A stretch of 64,000 nucleotides of DNA from Kozakia baliensis (lineage in GTDB: Bacteria; Pseudomonadota; Alphaproteobacteria; Acetobacterales; Acetobacteraceae): positions 2,548,501 to 2,612,500 of the forward strand of contig NZ_CP014674.1 in the NCBI RefSeq assembly GCF_001787335.1, given 5' to 3'. Numbering within the stretch: the first letter of the stretch is position 1; each line of letters starts with the position of its first letter. Positions 45,549 through 53,969 of the stretch are shown piece by piece. The position numbers and the translations under genes are program-made. The notes beneath the pieces are model-generated. The model made no database searches. It saw only the letters and a list, made by a program, of their open reading frames with translations, and was not told the origin of the DNA.

Positions 45549-46024
45549 CAAAGTTGGCTTTGTTGCGTAAATGCTCGTATTGGATGCACGGAATGAATCC
45601 AGACTGGTGGCTGGGAGTGATGAGCAAGCCGAAGCCCACGCGATACCGCACGACGAACTGGTCCTCCTACAACGCAGCGCTGAAGAAGCGTGGATCTCTG
45701 ACGGTTTGGTTTGACCCATCCATGAATTAGGAAGGTCTTCCGACGGGGCGCCGGGGACGGCGGCAGAGTCACAGCGATGCTGCGATCCAGACCTGCCTGA
45801 CGTTGAAAGTCCTTTTCGGTTTTGCGTTGCCGCAGACAGCGGGGTTTGTTGAAAGTCTCCTGCATCTGGACGGACTTGCGTGGTCGATGCCAGATTTCAG
45901 CACGCTGAGCCGCCGACAGGAAGTCCTGACGGTCGATATCGCGTATCGCGGTTCGAACGGTCCGCTCCCTCTTCTGATCGATAGCACCGGGATCAAGGTC
46001 GAAGGAGAAGGTGAATGGCACAGC
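45549..46024 (+). mobile_element. IS5-family element, truncated
   Basis: Begins near TTGGCTTTGTTGCGTAAA, similar to the ends of IS5-family elements of the IS427/IS1031 type, and is cut by the outer end of nested copy B at 46025. The 3' half of the element is not found on the far side of copy B, so DNA was lost or moved after that insertion. Confidence 0.7.
45620..46024 (+). pseudogene. IS5-family transposase, 5' part with in-frame TAG
   Basis: Reads MSKPKPTRYRTTNWSSYNAA and KKRGSLTVWFDPSMN, then TAG (45728-45730) where relatives have Trp, then in the same frame EGLPTGRRGRRQSHSDAAIQTCLTLKVLFGFAL, FSTLSRRQEVL and LIDSTGIKVEGEGEWH. Copy B follows at once. The gene is thus doubly broken, by a nonsense change and by insertion. 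Confidence 0.8.
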
Positions 46025-46387
46025 TGTTTAGTCCCGGGATTTGATGGATTGGATTAATGATGAATCTTTCTGGCTCTGAAGTCCAGATTTTGCAGACATA
46101 TTCGTAAGGTGTGAGCCCATTGAGGGTCTTGAGCCTTCGCCCGAAATTATACGCTGCCATGAAGTCGTTGAGATGGATCTTCAACTGCTCATGGCTGTCG
46201 TCATGGAAGCGTTTGACGGTTGCTTCCTTGATTGTCCGGTTCATCCGCTCAACCTGACCGTTCGTCCAGGGATGATTGGGTTTCGTCAGACGATGTTCGA
46301 TCCCGTGAGCTTCGCAGATCATGTCGAAGCGCATGGGGCGAGACCAGGCCGTATTGCGGTTACGGGGCTGATCAGCGAACTGGATCC
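46025..46387 (-). pseudogene. IS481-family transposase, 3' part (copy B)
   Basis: The same coding piece as 35514-35876, carrying the final Glu of the DDE set. The frame is open to the end of the element and leaves it without a stop, ending a few codons into the IS5-type sequence. Confidence 0.8.
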
Positions 46388-46419
46388 CATAGCACATCGG
46401 GAAGCTCTTTTGCAGAGTT

Positions 46420-46449
46420 CACCTATCTGGCCTTAAGGCCAGATAGGTG
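46420..46449. repeat. 30-bp perfect palindrome in the IS110-family 5' end (copy B)
   Basis: Identical to the palindrome at 35452-35481; it stands 66-95 bases before the transposase ATG. Confidence 0.8.
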
Positions 46450-46514
46450 GCCACGGACCGGGCGATATGTCTCCACAATGATGGTGTCCAGCCACACAGG
46501 GGAGATAACCGGCC

Positions 46515-47810
46515 GTGACCAGACCCAACCCTACACCGACAACAGCTGTTCTCGTCGCTATCGATGTTGCCAAATCACGCAATGAAGTCTTGATTGAGGT
46601 GCCCGGTAATCGACGGCGTCGACGCCTGACTGTGGCCAACACGCGCACAGAACATGACCGTTTCATTGCAGAACTGCAGGCCCTGGCACCGCGGCCGGTC
46701 ATTGTTGGCTTCGAACCGACCGGACATTATCATCGTCCGCTGGCCTGGCGCCTCGTGCAGGCCGGGTTTGATGCACGCCTGATTTCTTCGGTCGCTCTGG
46801 CCCGCACGCGAGAGGCGCTGCACAACGGCTGGGACAAGAATGACCCCAAGGATGCACAGGTCATCCTGCACATGCTCCAGATTGGCGCAGCCAAACCATA
46901 TCATGATCCTCTTGCCAACGAGATCAACAACATTCAGGAATTGTCCGTTACCCATGAAGTGATTTCCCGTGCCAAAACCGAGGTCCAGCACCGGATCCTT
47001 ACCCACTATCTGCCTCTCTATTTTCCGGAAATTGAGCGCTTCAAGGGCAACACGCGCAGCGACTGGTTCTTTGCCCTCCTTGAGCAATTTCCTGTTCCAG
47101 CTGCTATTACCGCGCTCAGCAAGGAGGCGTTTGTTGCTGCCGCCTGGAGTGTTGTTGGGCGCAAGGTCAGTAAATCTCGTCTTCTGGGTGATATCTGGGA
47201 AACAGCTCATAGATCGATTGCGCTGCCTGTTTCTCCGGATGCCCCAGCGATCGAGATGTTCCGGGTCGTCCTAGGCGAGGCGCGAAGGCTGATCGCGCAA
47301 CGTGATGCGATCGAGGAAGCTGCGATTGACCTACTCGGCGATCACAGCGACTTTCAACGCTTGCAGCAGGTGCCGGGGATCGGGCCAATCCATGCCCTGA
47401 CGATTCTTGCCGAGGCAGGCGACCTGCGGCGATTTCGTCATCACCGGCAATTTCTGAAATTCTGTGGTCTTGACCTGTCAACCTATCAGTCAGGCCAATA
47501 TCGCGGCAAAACCAAGCTGTCCAAACGCGGCAACGCGCGTCTGCGACGGACACTGTGGATGGCGGCACAGGTCGCCATTCGCCAGCGTGAGAACAGCTTC
47601 CGTGACAAGTTCGACCGCTATGTGGCCAGGGACCGGCATGATCCGGACCTGCGCCGCAAGGCGTTCACAGCCATCACCGCAAAGATGGGGCGCGTTGTGC
47701 ACGCGATCATCAAACGCGGTGACGATTACCGGCCTTTCGTCGAAGGGCCGGTGCCAGGTGGAGGAACCCCTCTCTATTGGTGCCATGAGGGCGCATCTGC
47801 GACCCTGTAG
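46515..47810 (+). CDS. IS110-family transposase (copy B)
   Basis: A 431-residue DEDD transposase, identical in protein sequence to that of copy A. The DEDD residues and the C-terminal Tnp_2 domain are whole. As both copies are intact, the IS110-family element could still be active, and would act from either site. Confidence 0.92.
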   Translation: MTRPNPTPTTAVLVAIDVAKSRNEVLIEVPGNRRRRRLTVANTRTEHDRFIAELQALAPRPVIVGFEPTGHYHRPLAWRLVQAGFDARLISSVALARTREALHNGWDKNDPKDAQVILHMLQIGAAKPYHDPLANEINNIQELSVTHEVISRAKTEVQHRILTHYLPLYFPEIERFKGNTRSDWFFALLEQFPVPAAITALSKEAFVAAAWSVVGRKVSKSRLLGDIWETAHRSIALPVSPDAPAIEMFRVVLGEARRLIAQRDAIEEAAIDLLGDHSDFQRLQQVPGIGPIHALTILAEAGDLRRFRHHRQFLKFCGLDLSTYQSGQYRGKTKLSKRGNARLRRTLWMAAQVAIRQRENSFRDKFDRYVARDRHDPDLRRKAFTAITAKMGRVVHAIIKRGDDYRPFVEGPVPGGGTPLYWCHEGASATL

Positions 47811-48032
47811 ATAATGTTAGGGTCTTCCACCTGGGTTTTCGCATCCCATCTTCAGGACGGTTAGGGCCACGGCACCAACATGCCGCACTGGACCCTGTGT
47901 TTGCTATGGCCGGGAGCGCCCTTATTTTGCGGTGGAGACCGCCTGGTTTTTGCTTGCAGTATTTTTCAACGACAGTGCAAACTGCCGATGGAGACGTGTT
48001 GCCAAATCGACCGGATGCTTCCCGATATAGGA

Positions 48033-48627
48033 CGTTGTCGGTCAAAATGGTATGGATCCGGTAAGGAATGACGCTCAGGAGATGTTCGAGGAATTCCCAG
48101 GCGGTCTTCCGATCGGCTTTCTCAACCAGTTGTGTGACAGCGAACTTGCTGGTCCGGTCAATCGCAACGAAGAGGTACAGCTTGCCCTCGGCGGTCCGGA
48201 CCTCTGCGATATCGAGATGAAAGAACCCGATCAGGTAGCGTTTGAAACGCTGTCGTTTGGGCTTGTCTCCCTCGATGTCCGGCAACCGGGATATCCCGTG
48301 ACGCTGAAAGCAGCGATGCAGGGCTGAGCGTGTCAGATGCGGAATGGTGGCCTGCAACGCATAAAGGCAGTCATCCAGCGGCAGCAGGGTATGACGACGA
48401 AAGGCTACGATCATCGCTTCATCCGTCTCAAAAAGAACCGTTGATCGCGGCTCTCTGGGACCGGTTTTCTGATCTTCGACAGTCTGACGCTTCCGCCATT
48501 TTGCCACTGTTTTCGGGTTGATCCCGAACGCCTCGCTCAGGGCCGAGAGCGAAGCCTGCGATCGCTGTATTGCTGCTCGCACGGCGTGCGTGGTCGTGGC
48601 GCTCCCATGACGTATCTGTCCCATCAT
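48033..48627 (-). pseudogene. IS481-family transposase, 5' part (copy B)
   Basis: Counterpart of 33274-33868: helix-turn-helix and the first two Asp of the DDE core, cut by the IS110-family element at the same codon. Single-base differences from copy A are present near the 5' end and near 48381. Confidence 0.82.
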
Positions 48628-48680
48628 GCTTCCTTCCACTCTCGTGAAAATAATACCCCATCAAAACACGGGACTAAACA

Positions 48681-49316
48681 CCTAGCCAGAACGAGCGGGG
48701 GGACCGGGTCGGAGTGATCGCGTTCATCCGGAAGGCCATGAGGCCCGAGCGATATCTTCAAAACCCTCAGCGTTATGAGCCGCTTCGCATGAAGGTGAAT
48801 ACCGCCCTCGCCTTTGCCGGTCTCAAGGTAAACGCGGAAGGCATTCTCGGCACGACCGACAGGGCAACCACTATCCCCGACGCAGAGCGGCGAGCACGTG
48901 AGATGCGCGAGGATCTCGCCCGACGAGGTGTGCACCCGGACGTGCTGTCCTTCTGCCGTTCTGAGCTACTTGTCGACGACTACTTCCACGCGGTCCTCGA
49001 GGCCACGAAGAGCGTGGGCGACAAAATCCGCTCGCGTACCGGCTTGATGGACGACGGCTCCGCATTGGTTGACCGCGCGCTTAGCGGCGACCCTCCGATG
49101 CTGGCGATCAACTCTCTTCAGAACGAGAACGAGAAGAGTGAGCAGCGTGGCTTCGCAAACCTGGTGCGGGGGCTGTTCGGCATGTTCCGGAATCCGGCAG
49201 CGCACGCGCCGCGCGTTTACTGGGCTATGGAGCGCGAGGACGCCGAGGACCTTCTTTCTATGGTGTCGCTGGTACATCGACGCTTGGACAAGGCTACCAT
49301 GCCGCGCAGGGCCTAG
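48681..49316 (+). pseudogene. TIGR02391-like protein, N-terminus cut off by copy B
   Basis: The frame is open from the very edge of copy B (SQNERGDRVGVIAFIRKAMRPERYLQNP) to a stop at 49316; the first Met is at 48714. The features VNTALAFAGLKVN, RRGVHPDVLSFCRSELLVDDYFHAVLEATKSV, LAINSLQNENEKSEQRGFANLVRGLFGMFRNPAAHAP match the TIGR02391 (Ymh-like, HEPN-like) family, which often lies near defence or phage genes. The N-terminal about 80-90 residues are missing. Confidence 0.75.
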
Positions 49317-49446
49317 TCATCAGGTCGCCAGACCGCTTCCGGCCTAAACGCGCACAAGAAAGGTCGTCCTGCCTATGTCTGCTTTATAGAAAGCTATTCA
49401 TAAGCACGCATGTCCGACATGAGGCGATAGCTGCCGCTGCATTTCT

Positions 49447-50082
49447 GTGCCAAACTCGAAACACATGCCTCTCCTTCGCCTCGCCGTCGAATTCGCTGCC
49501 CTCTATCTCGGTGGCCCCCTTATCATCCTCGCACTCCGCCGCCCCGGCATCCTGTTCGGGCTCATCTGGGTGACGGCTATCGTGGCGTTTCTCGCGATCC
49601 GGGGCGAAAAGCCGCAACCTCATGACGTGCGTCGCGAGTTGCGAGTCATCTTCGTGCGTTTCGCAATCCTCGCGCCGGTTATCGTGGCGCTGACGGCATG
49701 GTTCTGGCCCGAGACATTCCTCAGCCTGCCGCTTCAGAAACCGCGCTTCTGGCTGCTGATCATGGTGCTCTATCCGGTGCTCTCGGTATGGCCGCAGGAA
49801 GTGCTCTACCGCGCATTCCTGTTTGCCCGGTATCGCCCGCTGTTCCGCAGCGACAAAGGCATCATCATCGCAAGCGCTCTTGCTTTTGGCTTCGCCCATG
49901 TGATCTTCCTGAACTGGATCGCAATCGCCATGACCGCCATCGGCGGCCTACTCTTCGCCCGCGACTATGTACGCCACCGGTCGCTGCGCCTGACTTGCCT
50001 AGAACACAGTCTCTATGGTTGCCTGATCTTCACCGTAGGCCTCGGCCGCTTCTTCTACACAGGCGCCGCCTGGCACCACTGA
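49447..50082 (+). CDS. CPBP-family intramembrane metalloprotease
   Basis: A 211-residue membrane protein with about six helices and the CPBP (CAAX protease/bacteriocin-processing) motifs: PQEVLYRAFLFARYR in place of EExxxR, FGFAHVIFLNWIAIAMTAIGGL with the metal-binding His, and LEHSLYGCLIFTVGLGRFFY with the second His. The usual first Glu is Gln here (QE), a common variant. Substrate unknown. An alternative start is 49465 (MPLLRLAV). Confidence 0.8.
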   Translation: MPNSKHMPLLRLAVEFAALYLGGPLIILALRRPGILFGLIWVTAIVAFLAIRGEKPQPHDVRRELRVIFVRFAILAPVIVALTAWFWPETFLSLPLQKPRFWLLIMVLYPVLSVWPQEVLYRAFLFARYRPLFRSDKGIIIASALAFGFAHVIFLNWIAIAMTAIGGLLFARDYVRHRSLRLTCLEHSLYGCLIFTVGLGRFFYTGAAWHH

Positions 50083-50299
50083 GAGCGCTAGCCGACGGGG
50101 GAGGGTCAGGGCGACGACCGATACCCTGGCGTACCGCCGGTCAAACGGCGCCGCGGTCGGCAGAGATCAATCCTTGCACGCTATGCGACACGCCTGCTTC
50201 GAAGAAGGGTCGTGCCGCGCTCTGACGTCCGACAAGAGAGCGGAAGCGGCAAGTCCGGCCTCAAGAGCCGGGCCGACGTAGTCGCGGTAGAGAATGGTC

Positions 50300-50674
50300 T
50301 ATCTGCTTTAGGAGAAATGAACTTGAAAGCAGGTGTTTTCGGCCAATCCCGGAGCGGTTCAATAACCGCACCCTTCGTGCATGGTGGCGCCATGAACAAC
50401 GAGATTTTTAAGGCCTATATGGAGCATGTTCTTGTGCCGACGCTTAGCCCGGATAATATCGTTGTGCTGGACAATCTGCCCGCCCACAAGGCCCCGAGAG
50501 CGCGAAAGGCCATCGAACAAGTGGGGGCACAGATGATATTCCTGCTTCCTATAGTCTCGATTTCAACGCGATCGAAATAGCTTTTGCCAACAGCAAAGGC
50601 CTTACTGCGAGCCAAGGGAGCAAGAACCGTCACAACTTATGGGAGGCCGCTGGATATAAACCGAAGTTAAAGTG
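50300..50674 (+). pseudogene. IS630-family transposase relic
   Basis: SITAPFVHGGAMNNEIFKAYMEHVLVPTLSPDNIVVLDNLPAHKAP is the catalytic C-half of IS630 transposases (second Asp in VVLDNLP). After MIFLL the frame shifts; in another frame follow ...FNAIEIAFAN and a broken tail ending near 50674. The N-terminal half is missing. Confidence 0.75.
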
Positions 50675-50686
50675 AAAATTCTTTAT

Positions 50687-50908
50687 TTAGATTTTCGCGT
50701 CCAAAGGAATTCCGTTTGCAATTCTATAATAAAAATCAGTCTCTTCAGAATATTTTTTATGTATTTTACTCATCGCTATGAATAACTTATTGTCCCACTC
50801 AAGCCCAACAAGCTTGTTGAATTCATCTTTATCCGTATAAAATAATCTGTTTGCCAAATTAAGAATCTCAGAAAGTTCATCGCTGCTAAAGTCCACTTCG
50901 ACTTTCAT
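50687..50908 (-). CDS. AT-rich 73-residue orphan protein
   Basis: Starts MKVEVDFSSDELSEILNLAN and ends IANGIPLDAKI. AAGGAG lies six bases before the ATG at 50908. The gene is much richer in A+T than its neighbours and acidic with a Phe/Tyr-rich second half. It resembles small immunity or antitoxin proteins in size and composition, but no family is recognised. It lies right after the IS630 relic and looks acquired. Confidence 0.55.
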   Translation of the reverse strand: MKVEVDFSSDELSEILNLANRLFYTDKDEFNKLVGLEWDNKLFIAMSKIHKKYSEETDFYYRIANGIPLDAKI

Positions 50909-51229
50909 ACTTGGCTCCTTATTCGTCATGCCGAAGTCACGCGATATTATCTTACTGAAATTACTACACACTTCCCGCCGCAATCATAGCCAGAATATGA
51001 CGGTTGCCACAAGATAAATGCGGCAAACTTCATCTTGGCTTTGTCAAAACCTGCATCAGGATACCCATGGCACCAAAAAGACCCTGACCGTGATCTTCAA
51101 CGGCGACGTCGTCTGGCATCACACGATGAATGCTTCTGTTGTCAAAACCGGCAGTGGGTTGTTCTGAGGTTACAGGGGAAAGCTCCCTCTGCTGTTGAAA
51201 ACAGAGGGAGGCGTTCAAGGAAAAGGCTG
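50909..51229. other. Non-coding stretch with a 9-bp hairpin
   Basis: No gene is supported. A perfect 9-bp stem (51183-51191 with 51202-51210, arms CTCCCTCTG and CAGAGGGAG) with a 10-base loop ends 20 bases before the stop of the minus-strand gene that begins the next block and may terminate it. A short frame at 51055-51166 (KKTLTVIFNGDVVWHHTM) may be a relic. Confidence 0.4.
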
Positions 51230-51892
51230 TCAGGTCTCCTTTTCCTGGTCTGCTACGAAAACGCGGTCAGGCGTCATGTTGCACCAGCCGGACATTCCGC
51301 TCAGCGGCTCCTCCTCAGGTGGCGGAGGAACGGCGGCTGTTGACAGCGCAACCAACCGGTTCACCGGCAGTCTGGCCAGCAGGACATCCAGCAGGGTTTC
51401 GGCAGAGGCGAACCGGGCTTGCGGCCCGGACCTAGTCATCAACGGAATGTTTTCCGGCACCAACTCGATGGCGGATAGCTGCAGCCCGAAGTCAGCCACC
51501 CACGGGCAGAGTTGCCGAAGGCCTCTGTAGAGACATAGATTAAACGGGGGCCGGTCGTGAGGTCCGCCCATGAGACGTCTCAAAAAGCTCATGTGATAGC
51601 CCGCCAGAACCAGAGGCATCGGACGTCCGACGGGCATCAGGCTGCGAAAAAGCCTGTCACTGATCGTCAGATGAGGACGGCCGTTTTCATCGAGACTTTC
51701 TTCAAGCTGTCCCAGCCGACAGGTGACCTCCGTGAGCCACGTCATTCCTGCGCCGTCCTCGAAGAAGCCTTCGCGACAGCACAAGGTGATGGAGGCGCCG
51801 TGATACGGCACCTCCCACGCGGTTGGCGTGATGTCCACGAGACAGATCCGGCCGGCAGGCCAGCGCGGCAGATGAACAACGCCTTCCATCAT
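51230..51892 (-). CDS. Unrecognised protein, third gene of a minus-strand operon
   Basis: A 220-residue protein that I cannot assign. It starts MMEGVVHLPRWPAGRICLVD and includes a low-complexity stretch AAVPPPPEEEP near the C-terminus. No membrane or signal segment. Its ATG overlaps the stop of the gene before it (ATGA), so the two should be made together. The neighbourhood is the mobilizable element; a role in its transfer or maintenance is only a guess. Confidence 0.65.
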   Translation of the reverse strand: MMEGVVHLPRWPAGRICLVDITPTAWEVPYHGASITLCCREGFFEDGAGMTWLTEVTCRLGQLEESLDENGRPHLTISDRLFRSLMPVGRPMPLVLAGYHMSFLRRLMGGPHDRPPFNLCLYRGLRQLCPWVADFGLQLSAIELVPENIPLMTRSGPQARFASAETLLDVLLARLPVNRLVALSTAAVPPPPEEEPLSGMSGWCNMTPDRVFVADQEKET

Positions 51893-52542
51893 GGCGCTGC
51901 TCTGCGGAGCTGATCCACGATTTCCAGAAAGCGCCGCCTGAGACCATTGGGGTCGATCAGATCATCCAGCCACCAGATTTCCGGCGCTTCCAGACCGTAT
52001 GTCCTGTAAGCGCCCAGACGACGATCCAACCCTTTCAACAGATGCGCTTCCCATTTGTTACGCACAACTCTATCTCGACCGCAGCAGCCAGCGACTTCAA
52101 CGTGACGAACCTGGCTTTGAAACCGGATGCCGAGATCGGAAAAGAAAGACGCAGAGGACGCGGTCTGGAGACACGGTTCAACGTCAATCACAATGTCAGA
52201 GGGAACCACCGGCCGAAGGGCCTCCCAAACGATTCGCTCGGGCGTCGAGTTGAGGTGTGTTCCATCGCACGCAATTTTTCCACGACTTGGCAGGTCGTGC
52301 CACCGCGACATCGCGACCTTGATGACGCGAGCCCACGCCCATTTGCCGCAATCGCCCAGATGAGTCAGGTGCTGTCCGGCCGGGCTGGGGATATAGCGGA
52401 ACAGGGAACTCGGGGGCTGGGCTTTCAGGCGCAGACTGAGCTCACGATAGAGGAGAAGGTCATCCGGTGTCGGCTCGAAGAAAGAGCGCGCGACAGAGCA
52501 TCCAGAACCCGTCCGGGTGCTGGAAGAATGAGAGAGCAACAT
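51889..52542 (-). CDS. Unrecognised protein with a possible PD-(D/E)XK-like region
   Basis: About 217 residues starting MLLSHSSSTRTGSGCSVARS; a TTG at 52578 would add 12. The region from STPERIVWEALRPVV through ASFFSDLGIRFQSQVRHVEVAG to the end (RNKWEAHLLKGLDRRLGAYRTYGLE) has the E...D...xEV-x-G...R layout found in DUF559/Vsr-type nuclease folds, but the usual Lys of the ExK motif is replaced (EVA). This is weak structural reasoning, not a homology call. It overlaps the next gene by four bases. Confidence 0.65.
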   Translation of the reverse strand: MLLSHSSSTRTGSGCSVARSFFEPTPDDLLLYRELSLRLKAQPPSSLFRYIPSPAGQHLTHLGDCGKWAWARVIKVAMSRWHDLPSRGKIACDGTHLNSTPERIVWEALRPVVPSDIVIDVEPCLQTASSASFFSDLGIRFQSQVRHVEVAGCCGRDRVVRNKWEAHLLKGLDRRLGAYRTYGLEAPEIWWLDDLIDPNGLRRRFLEIVDQLRRAAP

Positions 52543-52623
52543 GATCGATTGTCCTGAATAAGAAGAGCACAGCGGCAACGCGCAGGGGGCTGCCGCGGGA
52601 TAGAAGCGGAAACGAAGCTGACG

Positions 52624-53241
52624 TCAGCGGGCGACGGCGAGCACTTCGGAAAGCGGAAGCTCACTCAGCACGCCAGAGAGAATGCGGCCGGCGACGAACA
52701 CGTCATGAATTAAAGAGGCTGGATGATACGGAGCGCTTGTTTGCGGATCGTAGAGCTTCCAGATGCGGTGGTAATCATCGTGACCGACAATCAGGTTTGA
52801 AAACAGGCCTCTCATCAGCCTGTCAAAACGCAGAACCCGCAGATCATCCCCATGAGGCAAAGGCGTGAGCCAGCCCTGGACACGACCATCCAGTGGCACA
52901 ATCAGTGTCGGCGCGCCGTGCTCCCTTCCCTCCTCCTGCTCGTTTTCGATCGCCTCCAGAAAAGGTCGATGAACGAGATCGTTCCGCAGTTCCGGATCAA
53001 GGTGCAGGAAGACCGAGGTATTGATCGTATCATGCGGAATGTGCGTTACGGTGAGCCGTTCGGTCGGAGACCACAGACACATGCGTTCAGCAAAGTGGCG
53101 GGCACTGCCGGAATTGCCGACCAGCAGATCGAGCAGACAGGCTTCAATCAAAGTGGAGGCACCACCCTTTGGATGAGCAGGAGAGCCGGTGGGGGCGAGC
53201 CCGATAATCCGGGCTGGAATGTCAGAGGGAGAGAAAGACAT
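52624..53241 (-). CDS. Unrecognised protein, first gene of a minus-strand operon
   Basis: A 205-residue soluble protein starting MSFSPSDIPARIIGLAPTGS. It holds VTHIPHDTINTSVFLHLDPEL, RVQGWLTPLPHGDDLRVLRF and IVGHDDYHRIWKLYDPQTS, with several His/Asp pairs but no known catalytic motif. Spacing to the next gene is about 80 bp. It faces away from the relaxase operon across an AT-rich region. I do not know its family. Confidence 0.65.
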   Translation of the reverse strand: MSFSPSDIPARIIGLAPTGSPAHPKGGASTLIEACLLDLLVGNSGSARHFAERMCLWSPTERLTVTHIPHDTINTSVFLHLDPELRNDLVHRPFLEAIENEQEEGREHGAPTLIVPLDGRVQGWLTPLPHGDDLRVLRFDRLMRGLFSNLIVGHDDYHRIWKLYDPQTSAPYHPASLIHDVFVAGRILSGVLSELPLSEVLAVAR

Positions 53242-53865
53242 AGGAGATCCAGTAAAAGACTGTGATCACCCGCAGGGTTTTGCCATGTGGCAGAGAGAAA
53301 CTCTGGGGCGAGAGCCGCAGCGCAGCTCCCCTCCCCTTGTCTGCAGAAGAAAAAGACCTCCTCCGCTCAGACGGGATGCAACTCCCAGCCCCTGTATGTT
53401 GCAACTCCACCGGTTTCATAAGCCGCGCCAGCCGGCTATGACCCTGCCGTGCCTTTCAGGCAAATCCTGAAGCGATGACCATCAGGTTCAGCATTTCAGA
53501 TGAGCTTTGCTATTTTTCTCAAAAGTTCACTGCCACGCACCAAGGGTGCCTTGGTCTGTGATGAGAGACTTTTCAGGATAAATGTCACGCTTTCCGATAC
53601 AGGCCCTGATTGGGATTCAAATGACTTCATGAATGATGAAATCACGATTCTCACACGATATTCCAAATAAGTTTTTGATTACACTAAACAATAAACAGTG
53701 CATATTTGAAAAAAATATGACTGATTTATTTTTATTTAATCACACAATCGACGGTGTTTTATTCTTAAAATCCGAATTTTTAAAGAAATATCCTGATATC
53801 ATTAATCAATAATTCTTTGTTATTTTACGAAAAATCATTCAACGAAATTTTTTATACTTCTCGCG
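53242..53865. other. AT-rich divergent control region
   Basis: About 620 bp between the minus-strand three-gene block and the relaxase operon. From about 53640 it is strongly AT-rich, unlike the flanks. It should hold two promoters and may hold the transfer origin. I see no gene. Confidence 0.5.
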
Positions 53866-53925
53866 CACAACGAATTTTTTTTATGAAGCACACTCTGTCA
53901 GCTTCAGTGATGTCGCAACAGACAC
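53866..53925 (+). repeat. Leader element 1 of the relaxase operon
   Basis: ACAACGAATTTTTTTT at 53867-53882, then ATGAAGCAC, TGTCAGCTTCA, ATGTCGCAA. It contains the inverted pair TGAAGC (53884-53889) and GCTTCA (53901-53906). A closely related element is at 60421-60497, before the recombinase operon. It may be a shared operator, leader or oriT-like site. Confidence 0.6.
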
Positions 53926-53969
53926 TCACACTAGCGATGACGCTGAGCAGAAGGATATACTTCAAATGA
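53883..53969 (+). CDS. Possible 28-residue leader peptide
   Basis: MKHTLSASVMSQQTLTLAMT and eight more residues; the TGA at 53967-53969 overlaps the ATG of the next gene (ATGA). The ORF before the recombinase starts likewise (MKHRCRSFIMSSQ). No ribosome site other than the A/T-rich run. Translation is uncertain. Confidence 0.3.
   Translation: MKHTLSASVMSQQTLTLAMTLSRRIYFK

Larger units (their letters stand above)
46388..48032 (+). mobile_element. IS110-family element (copy B)
   Basis: Counterpart of 33869-35513 at the same insertion point in the IS481 transposase, which shows that the nesting took place before the unit was duplicated. The palindrome lies at 46420-46449 and the downstream non-coding end at 47811-48032. 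Confidence 0.75.
46025..48680. mobile_element. Nested IS element copy B (inverted)
   Basis: Same 2,656-bp length as copy A and in the opposite orientation; any base x of copy A lies at 81901 minus x. The two agree almost everywhere except the first 50 bases of the IS481 5' end, which differ at about six positions in 30. The 5' ends of both copies stand next to CTAGG. Here the outer element is inserted in the IS5-type transposase on one side and abuts the TIGR02391-like gene on the other. Confidence 0.85.

Noticed and set aside
33221..48680. Reading the whole 15.5 kb as a classical composite transposon
   Set aside because: No target duplication is found at the outer ends, and the IS481 transposases are broken, so movement as a unit cannot be shown.
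50909..51060. A second tRNA-end repeat that would mark the left attachment site of the integrated element
   Set aside because: Only short matches such as GGTTGC occur, too short to mean anything; the left boundary remains unknown.
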